Assembly: GCF_900096975.1 (NCBI RefSeq)
Contig: NZ_FMYQ01000037.1
Coordinates: 1-60,644 of the forward strand
Source: Paraburkholderia lycopersici
GTDB taxonomy: Bacteria; Pseudomonadota; Gammaproteobacteria; Burkholderiales; Burkholderiaceae
Length of the DNA stretch: 60,644 nt
Direction of reading: 5' to 3'
The stretch's first letter is position 1. Every line of letters begins with the position of its first letter. Positions 26,138 through 34,064 of the stretch are shown piece after piece. The position numbers were made by a program, and so were the translations under genes. The notes below the pieces were generated by a model. The model ran no database searches. It saw nothing but the letters and a program-made list of their open reading frames with translations, and was not told the DNA's origin.

Positions 26138-27430
26138 TCAGTCCGGCATCGGGTTTCGCCTTTCCCGGTGCTTCGCCGCAAGCGTCTCGCGCCATTCGGG
26201 CGGCGCAATGGCCAGCATGCGCTCAACGCGCTGTGCCAGCGTGAGCCCGCGCAGATCCGCCACGCCGTGCTCGGTGACGATCACCGCGGCGTCGCTGCGC
26301 GGCGTACTGACCGGCCCCGACAGGCGCGCGACGATGCGGCTCCCAAACCGCGAACTCGATGCGAGCGCAACGATTGCCACGCCACCGCGTGAGCGCGCCG
26401 CGCCGCGCATGAAATCGAGCGCGCCGCCCACGGCGCCCACATAACGGCCACCCACGGACTCCGCGTTGACCTGTCCGGTCAAATCGACTTCGAGCGCCGA
26501 GTTGATTGCCACGAAGCGATCGAGGCTGCCAAGCACGTCAATATCGTGGGTATACGTGGTCGAGCGGAACTGGATCTGCGCGTTGCGGTGCGCGTGGGCA
26601 TAGAGCCTGCGCGTGCCCATCATCGTGCCCGCTATGCTCACGCCCCGGTCGCGCGGCTTGCGCGCGTTGGTCACCACGCCAGCCTCGATCAGATCGACCA
26701 CGGCATCGCCGATGGTGCCGCTGTGCACGCCAAGGTCGCGCCGGTCGCGCAACCGCGCGACGATGGCCTCCGGCAGCGCGCCGAGCCCGAGCTGAATCGT
26801 CGAGCCGTCGTCGATAAGCGAGGCTGCGTGTTGTGCGATGCGCCGTTCGATCTCGCCGGCCTGTGTGGCAGGCGCTTCGAGTGGCGCGCGGTCCGTATGG
26901 ATCAGCGCGTCGAAGTCTTCGGCACGCAACGTGCGCTCGCCATAAGTCCATGGCGCAGCAGCGTTGACCTCCGCAATCACGACGCGCGCGCTGTCGATGA
27001 GCGGCACGAGATACTCGTGGGCGATCGAAAGACTAAAGCTCCCGGCGTCGTCAGCGGGCGCGACCTGCAGCAGCAGCACGTCGACGCGATTCGGACCGCT
27101 CGTGAACACGCTGCGAAACTGCGAGTAGTGGCATGGCAGGATGTCGAGCATGCCCTCGCGTTCGAGCCGACGATTCGTTCCCGACGCGCCGTACGCCGCG
27201 AAATCCACGCAGTCGGCATACGAGGGATCGAGCGTATCGGACCACGACGCACCCACGAACACGCGGAACCGCCCGCCAACCGACTTGCGCTGCGCCATCA
27301 GCAATCCGGTGAGCGTGCAAGGCTCGGCGCCGCACTGTCCCCACGTAATCGTGTCGCCCGCCCGCACGTACTGCGCGAAATCGAGCTGCGCGACGTCGAC
27401 GCTGCGCGCCGCGCGTGCACCGCGCGTCAT
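26138..27430 (-). CDS. Acetyl-CoA hydrolase/CoA-transferase family protein lacking the catalytic Glu
   Basis: This 430-residue class I CoA-transferase is of the acetyl-CoA hydrolase/4-hydroxybutyrate CoA-transferase type, with TIQLGLGALPEAIV and the C-terminal VGGRYVGAVGGALDFMRGAARSRGG. In the family, the Glu that carries CoA lies in an HSE-x-DG block. Here the block is HSGTIGDAVVDLIEAG, with glycine at residue 238. Transferase chemistry through a glutamyl-CoA is therefore unlikely unless another residue substitutes. It overlaps the dehydrogenase stop (ATGA) and precedes the thiolase gene. The Yersinia itaconate CoA-transferase belongs to this fold, which makes the pairing with a CaiB-type enzyme notable. 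Confidence 0.8.
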   Translation of the reverse strand: MTRGARAARSVDVAQLDFAQYVRAGDTITWGQCGAEPCTLTGLLMAQRKSVGGRFRVFVGASWSDTLDPSYADCVDFAAYGASGTNRRLEREGMLDILPCHYSQFRSVFTSGPNRVDVLLLQVAPADDAGSFSLSIAHEYLVPLIDSARVVIAEVNAAAPWTYGERTLRAEDFDALIHTDRAPLEAPATQAGEIERRIAQHAASLIDDGSTIQLGLGALPEAIVARLRDRRDLGVHSGTIGDAVVDLIEAGVVTNARKPRDRGVSIAGTMMGTRRLYAHAHRNAQIQFRSTTYTHDIDVLGSLDRFVAINSALEVDLTGQVNAESVGGRYVGAVGGALDFMRGAARSRGGVAIVALASSSRFGSRIVARLSGPVSTPRSDAAVIVTEHGVADLRGLTLAQRVERMLAIAPPEWRETLAAKHRERRNPMPD

Positions 27431-28350
27431 CAGACCGGGTCCCAACTGAAGACGTCGGCGGAAACGTCGAGCGTATGGAACGACTTGCGCAGCGCAGGCA
27501 TGGCATGCCCGGCAATCGTCTCCGGCGTCCAGCCCTCGCTGCGATGCACGGAGCGCACGGGGCGCGGCTGGCTCATCAGAAAGATTTCGTTGTTCCGTAC
27601 CGCGAAGATCTGGCCCGTCACTTCGGCGGCCTGCTCGCTCGCGAGATAGACGGCGAGCGGCGCGATCTTCGCGGGCGTCATTTGCTTGATCTTCGCCACG
27701 CGCGCTTCCTGCTCCGGCGAATCGATCTTGATCGAATTGATCATGCGGCTCCAGGCGAACGGCGCGACGCAGTTCGAACGGACACCGAATTTTTCCAGAT
27801 CGAGCGCAATCGACTTCGAGAGGCCCGCGATGCCGAGCTTCGCCGCGCTGTAGTTGGCTTGCGCGAGATTGCCGATCAAACCCGACGTGGACGTCATATG
27901 CACGAACGCGCCGCTGCGCTGTTCCTTGAAATGCTCCGCGGCGGCCCGCGAAACGTAGTACGAGCCGTAGAGGTGAACCTTCAGCACCGCGTCCCACTCT
28001 TCCTCGCTCATTTTGTGGAAAAAGCGGTCGCGCAGAATACCCGCGTTATTCACCACGCAATCGATGCGGCCGAACACGTCGAGCGCGTTCTGCACGATGC
28101 GCGCGGCGCCCGCTGGGTCGGCCACGCTGTCGGTATTCGCGGCGGCCTCGCCGTCGAATGCCTTGATCTCGTTCACCACGGCTTGTGCGGGGCCGTCGTT
28201 GTGGCCCTCGCCGGTGAGCGAGGCGCCCACGTCGTTGACCACGACCTTCGCGCCGTGGCGCGCCATCATCAGCGCGATGTCGCGGCCAATGCCGCCGCCC
28301 GAGCCCGTCACCACCGCTACCTTGCCGTCCAGCATTCGTTGCGTCGTCAT
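27430..28350 (-). CDS. (R)-3-hydroxyacyl-CoA dehydrogenase-like SDR (MFE-2 type)
   Basis: This 306-residue short-chain dehydrogenase resembles the dehydrogenase part of peroxisomal multifunctional enzyme 2. It has the NAD motif TGSGGGIGRDIA, the insertion VNDVGASLTGEGHNDGPAQAVVNEI typical of that group, NNAGILRDR and the catalytic YSAAKLG. It would oxidise an (R)-3-hydroxyacyl-CoA to the 3-oxo ester for the thiolase. The ATG at 28350 has AGGAG upstream. It is the first gene of the long minus-strand run and is divergent from the LysR gene at 28611, which probably controls the whole unit. Confidence 0.87.
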   Translation of the reverse strand: MTTQRMLDGKVAVVTGSGGGIGRDIALMMARHGAKVVVNDVGASLTGEGHNDGPAQAVVNEIKAFDGEAAANTDSVADPAGAARIVQNALDVFGRIDCVVNNAGILRDRFFHKMSEEEWDAVLKVHLYGSYYVSRAAAEHFKEQRSGAFVHMTSTSGLIGNLAQANYSAAKLGIAGLSKSIALDLEKFGVRSNCVAPFAWSRMINSIKIDSPEQEARVAKIKQMTPAKIAPLAVYLASEQAAEVTGQIFAVRNNEIFLMSQPRPVRSVHRSEGWTPETIAGHAMPALRKSFHTLDVSADVFSWDPV

Positions 28351-28610
28351 CGTCTTCGCTCCTCCAGCCCGCATTGCGCCGGGCGTTCATTCAATTGGAA
28401 TCGTTATGTGGCGATCCGTGCCGTTCGTGTTGCAGCTTGACGCATCGGATACGGCTGCACAATTTGGATATGCCGAACGCCCGTTTCGGCCAGGATTAAC
28501 CCGTACTATCGCTAATGGCGTGCCTTGCGCCGCGGCACAATAATGCTCAGGACCGGTTCGTCCCTCAAACGAAGGAACATGCAGACAGCGGAGTCGCGGC
28601 AAGCCAACCC

Positions 28611-29513
28611 ATGCATTTCGATCTCGTCGACCTGAAGCTCTTCACCCACGTAGCCGAAGCGAGCAGCCTCACGCGCGGCGCGGAACGCGCGCACCTGTCG
28701 CTGCCGGCTGCGAGCACGCGCATCAAGAATCTCGAAGAACAGGTGGGGGTGAAGCTCCTGAGCCGCACGAGCCAGGGCGTGACGCTCACCGGCCCCGGCG
28801 AGACCTTGCTCGCACACGCGCGGCGCGTGCTCAAGCAGCTCGAGCAGTTGACCGGCGACCTGCAGGAATACACGCAGGGTGTGAAGGGGCATGTGCGCGT
28901 GTTCGCGAACACCACGGCAATGAGCGAATTTCTGCCCGCCGTGCTGCGCACCTACCTCATCAATCATCCCGACGTGTACGTGGACATTCACGAGCGTCTT
29001 TCCCCCGACATCGTGCGCGCGGTGCAGGACGGCACGATCGACATCGGCATCGTGGCCGGCAACGTGCGCACCGAAGGTCTGCAGGTGCTCCCCTACCGGC
29101 GCGACAGACTGGTGCTCGCTTCGGCGCTCAGCCACCCGCTTGCACAGGCGAGCGAGATCGCATTCGCCGATACGCTCGATTACGACTTCATCGGGCCGCC
29201 CGATGAAAGCGCGATTTTTTCGTTCCTCAAGCGTGCTTCATCGGATCTGCAGCGCACGATACGCTGGCGCATCCAGATCGGTAACTACGAGGCGGCATGC
29301 CGCATGATCGAAGCGAATATCGGCATCGGCGTGCTGCCGGAAGGCACGGCGCGCCGCCATGCGCAAACCATGTCGCTCAAGATCGTGCCGCTCACGGACG
29401 AATGGGCCGTGCGCAAGCTGCAGATCTGCATGACCGATCGCGACGCGCTGCCGCTCTTTGCCCGCAAGCTCGTGGACCTGCTGGTGGCCGATGGCATCGG
29501 CCGGCTCGAATAG
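28611..29513 (+). CDS. LysR regulator of the itaconate/CoA operon
   Basis: This 300-residue LysR protein starts MHFDLVDLKLFTHVAEASS, with the helix HLSLPAASTRIKNLEEQVG and a CbnR-type effector domain (KGHVRVFANTTAMSEFLP). The ATG at 28611 is the family-typical start; a longer version from 28515 adds a non-homologous leader. It is divergent from the 13-gene operon across 260 bp, so it is the likely activator, comparable to RipR beside the Pseudomonas itaconate genes. The inducer may be itaconate or a CoA ester; this is inferred. It ends in a hairpin with a T-rich tail. Confidence 0.88.
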   Translation: MHFDLVDLKLFTHVAEASSLTRGAERAHLSLPAASTRIKNLEEQVGVKLLSRTSQGVTLTGPGETLLAHARRVLKQLEQLTGDLQEYTQGVKGHVRVFANTTAMSEFLPAVLRTYLINHPDVYVDIHERLSPDIVRAVQDGTIDIGIVAGNVRTEGLQVLPYRRDRLVLASALSHPLAQASEIAFADTLDYDFIGPPDESAIFSFLKRASSDLQRTIRWRIQIGNYEAACRMIEANIGIGVLPEGTARRHAQTMSLKIVPLTDEWAVRKLQICMTDRDALPLFARKLVDLLVADGIGRLE

Positions 29514-29536
29514 CCCGGTTTTTTCGGGCTTCTTTT
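29512..29536 (+). terminator. Intrinsic terminator after the lysR gene
   Basis: The arms AGCCCG and CGGGCT are separated by a T-rich loop and followed by TCTTTTCC. The stem begins in the stop codon of the LysR gene. Confidence 0.7.
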
Positions 29537-29553
29537 CCGTTTTGATAGCTTAA

Positions 29554-29571
29554 AGGCGGTACGCACCGCCT
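29554..29571 (-). terminator. Hairpin after the acyl-CoA dehydrogenase gene
   Basis: AGGCGGT and ACCGCCT form a perfect 7-bp stem with loop ACGC, just past the stop of the minus-strand dehydrogenase gene. On that strand it is followed by TTTAA. It likely ends the P450 operon. Confidence 0.55.
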
Positions 29572-29577
29572 CTGACG

Positions 29578-30735
29578 TCATCGCCCGTTCGCAGCACGAA
29601 TCATGTTGCGCGCGATGACGATCTGCTGGATCTGGCTCGTGCCCTCGTAGATGCGGAAGAGGCGCACGTCGCGATAGAAGCGTTCGATCCCGTAGTCGGA
29701 CATGTAGCCCGCGCCGCCGAATATCTGCACCGCGCGGTCCGCCACGCGACCGCACATTTCCGAGGCGAACAGCTTCGCACACGCGGCCTCGGTGCTCACG
29801 TTTTGACCTGCGTCGCGGCGGCGCGCCGCGTCGAGTACCATGCAGCGCGCAGCGTAGAGCTCGGTCTGGCTATCGGCGAGCATTGCCTGCACGAGCTGGA
29901 ATTCGGCGATTTTCTCGCCGAACTGCTCGCGCTCCATCGCGTAGCGCAGCGCGTCGTCGAGCATGCGCTGCGCAACGCCCACGCAGATCGCCGCGATATG
30001 AATGCGCCCCTTGTCGAGCACCTTCATCGCCGTCTTGAAGCCCACGCCCTCCTTGCCGCCGATGATGTTTTCCGCCGGCACCTTCACGTTTTCGAAAATG
30101 ACGTCGCACGTATGCGCGCCGCGCTGCCCCATTTTCTTGTCGCGCTTGCCGAAGCTGATGCCCGGCGTCTTCGCATCCACAATGAACGAGGTGATGCCGC
30201 CCGCGCGCGGCTCGTCGGGGTTGGTGCGCGCCATCAGTGTGAACATGCCGGCCTGCGGCGCATTCGTGATGAAACGCTTCGTGCCGTTCACGACGTAGTG
30301 GTCGCCGCGACGTTCCGCACGCATCTTGAGCGAGGCAGCGTCGGAACCCGCGCCGGGTTCGGTGAGCGCGAAACTCGCGATGATCTCGCCGCTCGCGAGC
30401 TTCGGCAGCCACGTCGCTTTCTGCTCGTCGGTGCCGTCGATCATGATGCCCTGCGAGCCAATGCCGACCGTCGTGCCGATGATGGAACGAAACGCGGGCG
30501 AAGTCTTGCCGAGCTCGAACATCACCAGTACCTCTTCTTCCATGGTGAGATCGAGCCCGCCGTATGGCTCCGGGATGGTGAGCCCGAAGAGCCCCATCGC
30601 CTTCATATCGTCGACGATGTCGGCGGGAATTTCATCGGTTTCGGCCACGCGTGCTTCGTTCGGCACGAGACGCTCGCGCACGAAGCGCGCGACGTTGTCG
30701 AGCAAAACGTTCATCGTTTCCTGGTCGCGAATCAT
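29578..30735 (-). CDS. Acyl-CoA dehydrogenase of the P450 operon
   Basis: This 385-residue short/medium-chain type ACAD has PYGGLDLTMEEEVLV, FALTEPGAGSDAASLKM, the FNAPQAGMF-like FAD region and FRIYEGTSQIQQIVIARNMI with the canonical catalytic glutamate. It should therefore be a functional dehydrogenase making a 2,3-enoyl-CoA. It is the last gene of the IclR-linked run of P450, transporter and CoA ligase genes. About 70 bp containing a 7-bp-stem hairpin (30761-30779) separate it from the ligase stop. The substrate is presumably the acyl-CoA made by that ligase. Confidence 0.9.
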   Translation of the reverse strand: MIRDQETMNVLLDNVARFVRERLVPNEARVAETDEIPADIVDDMKAMGLFGLTIPEPYGGLDLTMEEEVLVMFELGKTSPAFRSIIGTTVGIGSQGIMIDGTDEQKATWLPKLASGEIIASFALTEPGAGSDAASLKMRAERRGDHYVVNGTKRFITNAPQAGMFTLMARTNPDEPRAGGITSFIVDAKTPGISFGKRDKKMGQRGAHTCDVIFENVKVPAENIIGGKEGVGFKTAMKVLDKGRIHIAAICVGVAQRMLDDALRYAMEREQFGEKIAEFQLVQAMLADSQTELYAARCMVLDAARRRDAGQNVSTEAACAKLFASEMCGRVADRAVQIFGGAGYMSDYGIERFYRDVRLFRIYEGTSQIQQIVIARNMIRAANGR

Positions 30736-30804
30736 GGTGTATGTCCTGCAATCATTGAACGGGCGGCACGGCGCCGCCCGCAGGGAAAAGATAATCAGGC
30801 ATGC

Positions 30805-32337
30805 TCAGCGTGAGCGCACGACACGTTTGGCCATTTCGCGCAAGGGTTGCTTCTGCAGCTTCCCGCTCGCGGTGGTCGGGATCATGTCGATCGGCACGAT
30901 CTCCGAAGGCCGCTTGTAGGGCGAGAGCCGCTCGCTCAGGTAGTGAGCGAGATCGGCGGCGTCGATCGTCGCGCCTTCTTTCGCTTCGACGAAGGCCACG
31001 ACTTCCTCGTTGCCTTCGGCGTCGCGCCGGCCGACTACTGCGCTCTGGCGCACCGCGTCGTAGCTGTTGATGACCGACTCGACTTCGATCGGATAGACGT
31101 TGAAGCCCGAGCGGATGATCAGGTCCTTCGAGCGGCCCACGATAAAGAGCGCGCCGTCCGCGTCGAGGCGGCCCAGATCGCCGGTCTTTAGCCAGCCTTC
31201 GGCGTCGAGCACTTCGGCGGTGAGGTCCGGCTCGCGATAGTAGCCATGCATGACGCCCGGGCCGCGCACCCACAGCTCGCCCGGCTCGCCGCGCGGCACG
31301 TCGCTGCCGTCCGGCCCGACGACGCGCAATTCGGCACCCTCCACGATCTCGCCCGCGGACACGTCCTTGCGCGGGCGCTCCATGCGCGTAATGAAGAGCG
31401 AGCCCGCGTACTCGGTCATGCCGTAACCGTGATGGAGCGGCATGCCGAAGAGCGCTTCGACCTGCTGCTTGAGCGTGGGATCGAGCGGGCCTCCGCCCGT
31501 ATAGAGGTAGCGCAGGCGCGGGGCGCGGACCGCCCCGCCATGCTCGCGCACATAGGCGACGATGCGCGTGAAAAGCGTGGGCACGCCCTGCAGGATAGAG
31601 ATTTCGGAAGCGCCGAGCGCCTTCACGACCTCCTCGGCCGAAAAACGCGCCGCGAGATGCAGGCTCGCGCCCGCTTCGAACGTGGCGAGCAGCAGCGTGG
31701 CGAGGCCGAAGATATGCGACATGGGCATCACTGCGTATGCGCAGTCCGCCTGCGTCATCTCACGCGATGTCGCGGAAACGTGCGCGAAATGCAGCAGGCC
31801 GCGATGCGTTGCCATCACGCCCTTGGGCTGCCCCGTGGTGCCCGACGTATAGATGAGCACCGCGACCTCGTGCGCGAGCGCGGCGGCCTCGCGCACGACG
31901 TTGGGATCGGGGGAAGCCATCATCAGCGGACCGAGCCCGGGCGGAGCGATTTCGCGTGCTCGACAACGCACCCCGTGGCGCAGCGCGTCGGGTGAGGCGC
32001 CGTGTGTAAACAAGACGAGACGCGGGCGGCAATGGGCGCGGATCGCTTCGATCTCGCGCTCCGAGAGCCTCGCGTTGACCACGGCCGGCCATGCGCCGAT
32101 TTCCGAAAGCGCGAACAGCAACGTCACCACGGCCGAGCAGTTTTCGGCCACGACAAGCACACGGTCGCCCACGTCCACGCCCTGCTCGCGCAAGAATCGC
32201 TGCGCGTGCCCGACGTTGTTCCAGAGCTGCCCGAAGCTGGTCACCCCCGCTTCTTCGCGAATCGCCGCGGCCTCGGGCGACACCTCCGCCCAGTGCCGCG
32301 CGATGTCGCTGATCTTGCGCGCCGCTCGCCTCACCAC
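30805..32337 (-). CDS. Class I adenylate-forming acyl/aryl-CoA synthetase
   Basis: This 510-residue enzyme activates a carboxylic acid with ATP and CoA. It has the P-loop YTSGTTGQPKGVMATH, the GYGMTEYAGSL site, the hinge TGDLGRLDADGALFIVGR and the catalytic lysine region TTASGKLQKQP. The start is a GTG at 32337 with a strong GGAGG upstream; a second GTG follows immediately. It resembles feruloyl-CoA and long-chain fatty acid ligases. As the only acid-activating enzyme of this operon, it likely handles the acid imported by the neighbouring symporter or the P450 product. Confidence 0.88.
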   Translation of the reverse strand: MVRRAARKISDIARHWAEVSPEAAAIREEAGVTSFGQLWNNVGHAQRFLREQGVDVGDRVLVVAENCSAVVTLLFALSEIGAWPAVVNARLSEREIEAIRAHCRPRLVLFTHGASPDALRHGVRCRAREIAPPGLGPLMMASPDPNVVREAAALAHEVAVLIYTSGTTGQPKGVMATHRGLLHFAHVSATSREMTQADCAYAVMPMSHIFGLATLLLATFEAGASLHLAARFSAEEVVKALGASEISILQGVPTLFTRIVAYVREHGGAVRAPRLRYLYTGGGPLDPTLKQQVEALFGMPLHHGYGMTEYAGSLFITRMERPRKDVSAGEIVEGAELRVVGPDGSDVPRGEPGELWVRGPGVMHGYYREPDLTAEVLDAEGWLKTGDLGRLDADGALFIVGRSKDLIIRSGFNVYPIEVESVINSYDAVRQSAVVGRRDAEGNEEVVAFVEAKEGATIDAADLAHYLSERLSPYKRPSEIVPIDMIPTTASGKLQKQPLREMAKRVVRSR

Positions 32338-32652
32338 GCCACCTCCTGTCGTTGCTCTCTCCTTGCGTGCGGTGCGCCATGGCGCGCCGCATCGCGACAG
32401 GTATCAGTGTGGTTCAGGCGCGGGCAACCAACAATTCGTTTTCGGTAAAGCCGGCATTCGTCAGCCCGGAAGTCGGAATCAGCCCCAATGGCCGCGCATC
32501 AAGACGACTATCGTCTCGATCCCCGGGGCGCGAGTGCCGTCGCCGGTCAGGGTCCGCCACTGGCGCAAGCGTAGCGCCGGCACATGGCGCGGCGGCCCGG
32601 TCCGCATGCGGGCGCGCAGCGGCGCGTCATGCGCCGCCGCCAGTCGCTCCAT

Positions 32653-34017
32653 CTACGCCGCCGCACGCTCGCCTCCCCGAGTACGGTCGCCACGGCCATT
32701 CGCCCGATGAATCGCCAGGATCCCCGCGAGCGACACGCAGGCGGGTACCGCCGCCGCAAGAAAGAGCGACGACGACGACCATTGCAGATGCATCAGCCCA
32801 CCGCCCAGCACCGGCCCGACGACCGATCCGATGCGCCCCACGCCGAGGCTCCAGCCAATCCCGGTAGAACGCAGCGACGTCGGATAGTAGGTGGCGGCAA
32901 GCGCATTGAGCGCGGGCTGGCCGCCGATCACCGAAAAGCCCGTGAGGAAGATCGCAACGAACATCGCCGCAACGGAAACCATCACGGCCGGATTGCCGAT
33001 GGCAGCGGTCGAAACAATCGCGATGAGGAAAGTCGTGGCGAGCACGCGCGTGAAACCCGCCACGTCGATAATGCGCCCGAGCAGCAGCGTGCCGATCACG
33101 CCGCCGCCCCATAGCGCCGTGCCTGCGAGCACGGCGGTCCGGGTCGAATAGCCGGCGTCGCGGATCACGGTCGGCAGCCAGTTCGAGAGGAAATACATGG
33201 CGAGCAGATTGGCGAAGTTCACGACCCACAGCAGGAGGGTCACGCGCGCGCGACCCTCCTTGAAAAGCTCAACGAACGGCACGCCACGCGAGCGCGTTTC
33301 CGTGGTCGTGAACGCCACGCCGTCGGGCAGCGCGAGCGACGGCGCCACGCGGGCGAGATTGCGGCGCACCCGCGCCTGCGTGTGCTCGCCACGACCGCGA
33401 AACAGCAGGAACTGGATCGACTCGGGCAGCGCAAGCCACATCAGCACGCCCAGCACGAGCGGGATCGCCCCGCCCACGAAAAATACCGCGCGCCAGCCGA
33501 ACGCGGGAATCAGCGTCGCGGTGACGAGGCCGCCCAGCACGCCGCCCAGCGTGAAGCCGCACGAGACGATCATCATGAGCGTCACGCGCATGCGGCGCGG
33601 GCTGTATTCGCCCGCGAGCGCCATTGCATTCGGCATGATGCAGCCGAGGCCGAGGCCCGCCACGAAGCGCCACACCACGAGTTCCATAATCGAATGCGCG
33701 ACACCCGTTGCAACCATGCATGCGGAAAAGAACAGCGTCGCGCCGATCAGCACGGGGCGGCGGCCGATCTTGTCGGCAAGCGCGCTGAACGTGAGCGAGC
33801 CCACCAGCATGCCGAAGAGGCCCGCGCCGAACACGGGCGAAAGCGTCTCCTTCGCGATGCCCCACTCGCGGATCACGACCGGCGCGACGTAGCCCATTGC
33901 CTGGACGTCGAAGCCGTCCATCACGAGGCACAGCGCGCATAGCGCGACCACGAGCAGTTGATACGGACCGAACCGGCTTTCGTCGATAACGCCGGTGACC
34001 TCGACGGTCTTTGTCAT
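32653..34017 (-). CDS. AAHS-family aromatic acid:H+ symporter (MFS)
   Basis: This 454-residue 12-helix transporter is of the PcaK/BenK group. The diagnostic first-helix motif MDGFDVQAMGYVAPVV is present, together with SALADKIGRRPVLIG (loop 2-3) and GLGLGCIMPNAMALAGEYSPRRMR (helix 4 and loop). Its charged aspartates are those used by PcaK to move aromatic acids with protons. The ATG at 34017 has GGGAG upstream. Its place between the P450 and CoA-ligase genes suggests that it imports the operon's substrate, probably an aromatic or aryl-alkanoic acid. Confidence 0.88.
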   Translation of the reverse strand: MTKTVEVTGVIDESRFGPYQLLVVALCALCLVMDGFDVQAMGYVAPVVIREWGIAKETLSPVFGAGLFGMLVGSLTFSALADKIGRRPVLIGATLFFSACMVATGVAHSIMELVVWRFVAGLGLGCIMPNAMALAGEYSPRRMRVTLMMIVSCGFTLGGVLGGLVTATLIPAFGWRAVFFVGGAIPLVLGVLMWLALPESIQFLLFRGRGEHTQARVRRNLARVAPSLALPDGVAFTTTETRSRGVPFVELFKEGRARVTLLLWVVNFANLLAMYFLSNWLPTVIRDAGYSTRTAVLAGTALWGGGVIGTLLLGRIIDVAGFTRVLATTFLIAIVSTAAIGNPAVMVSVAAMFVAIFLTGFSVIGGQPALNALAATYYPTSLRSTGIGWSLGVGRIGSVVGPVLGGGLMHLQWSSSSLFLAAAVPACVSLAGILAIHRANGRGDRTRGGERAAA

Positions 34018-34064
34018 GCGATGTCTCCCATCATTACGTTTTCGTCTCGATCGCACCGCACAGG

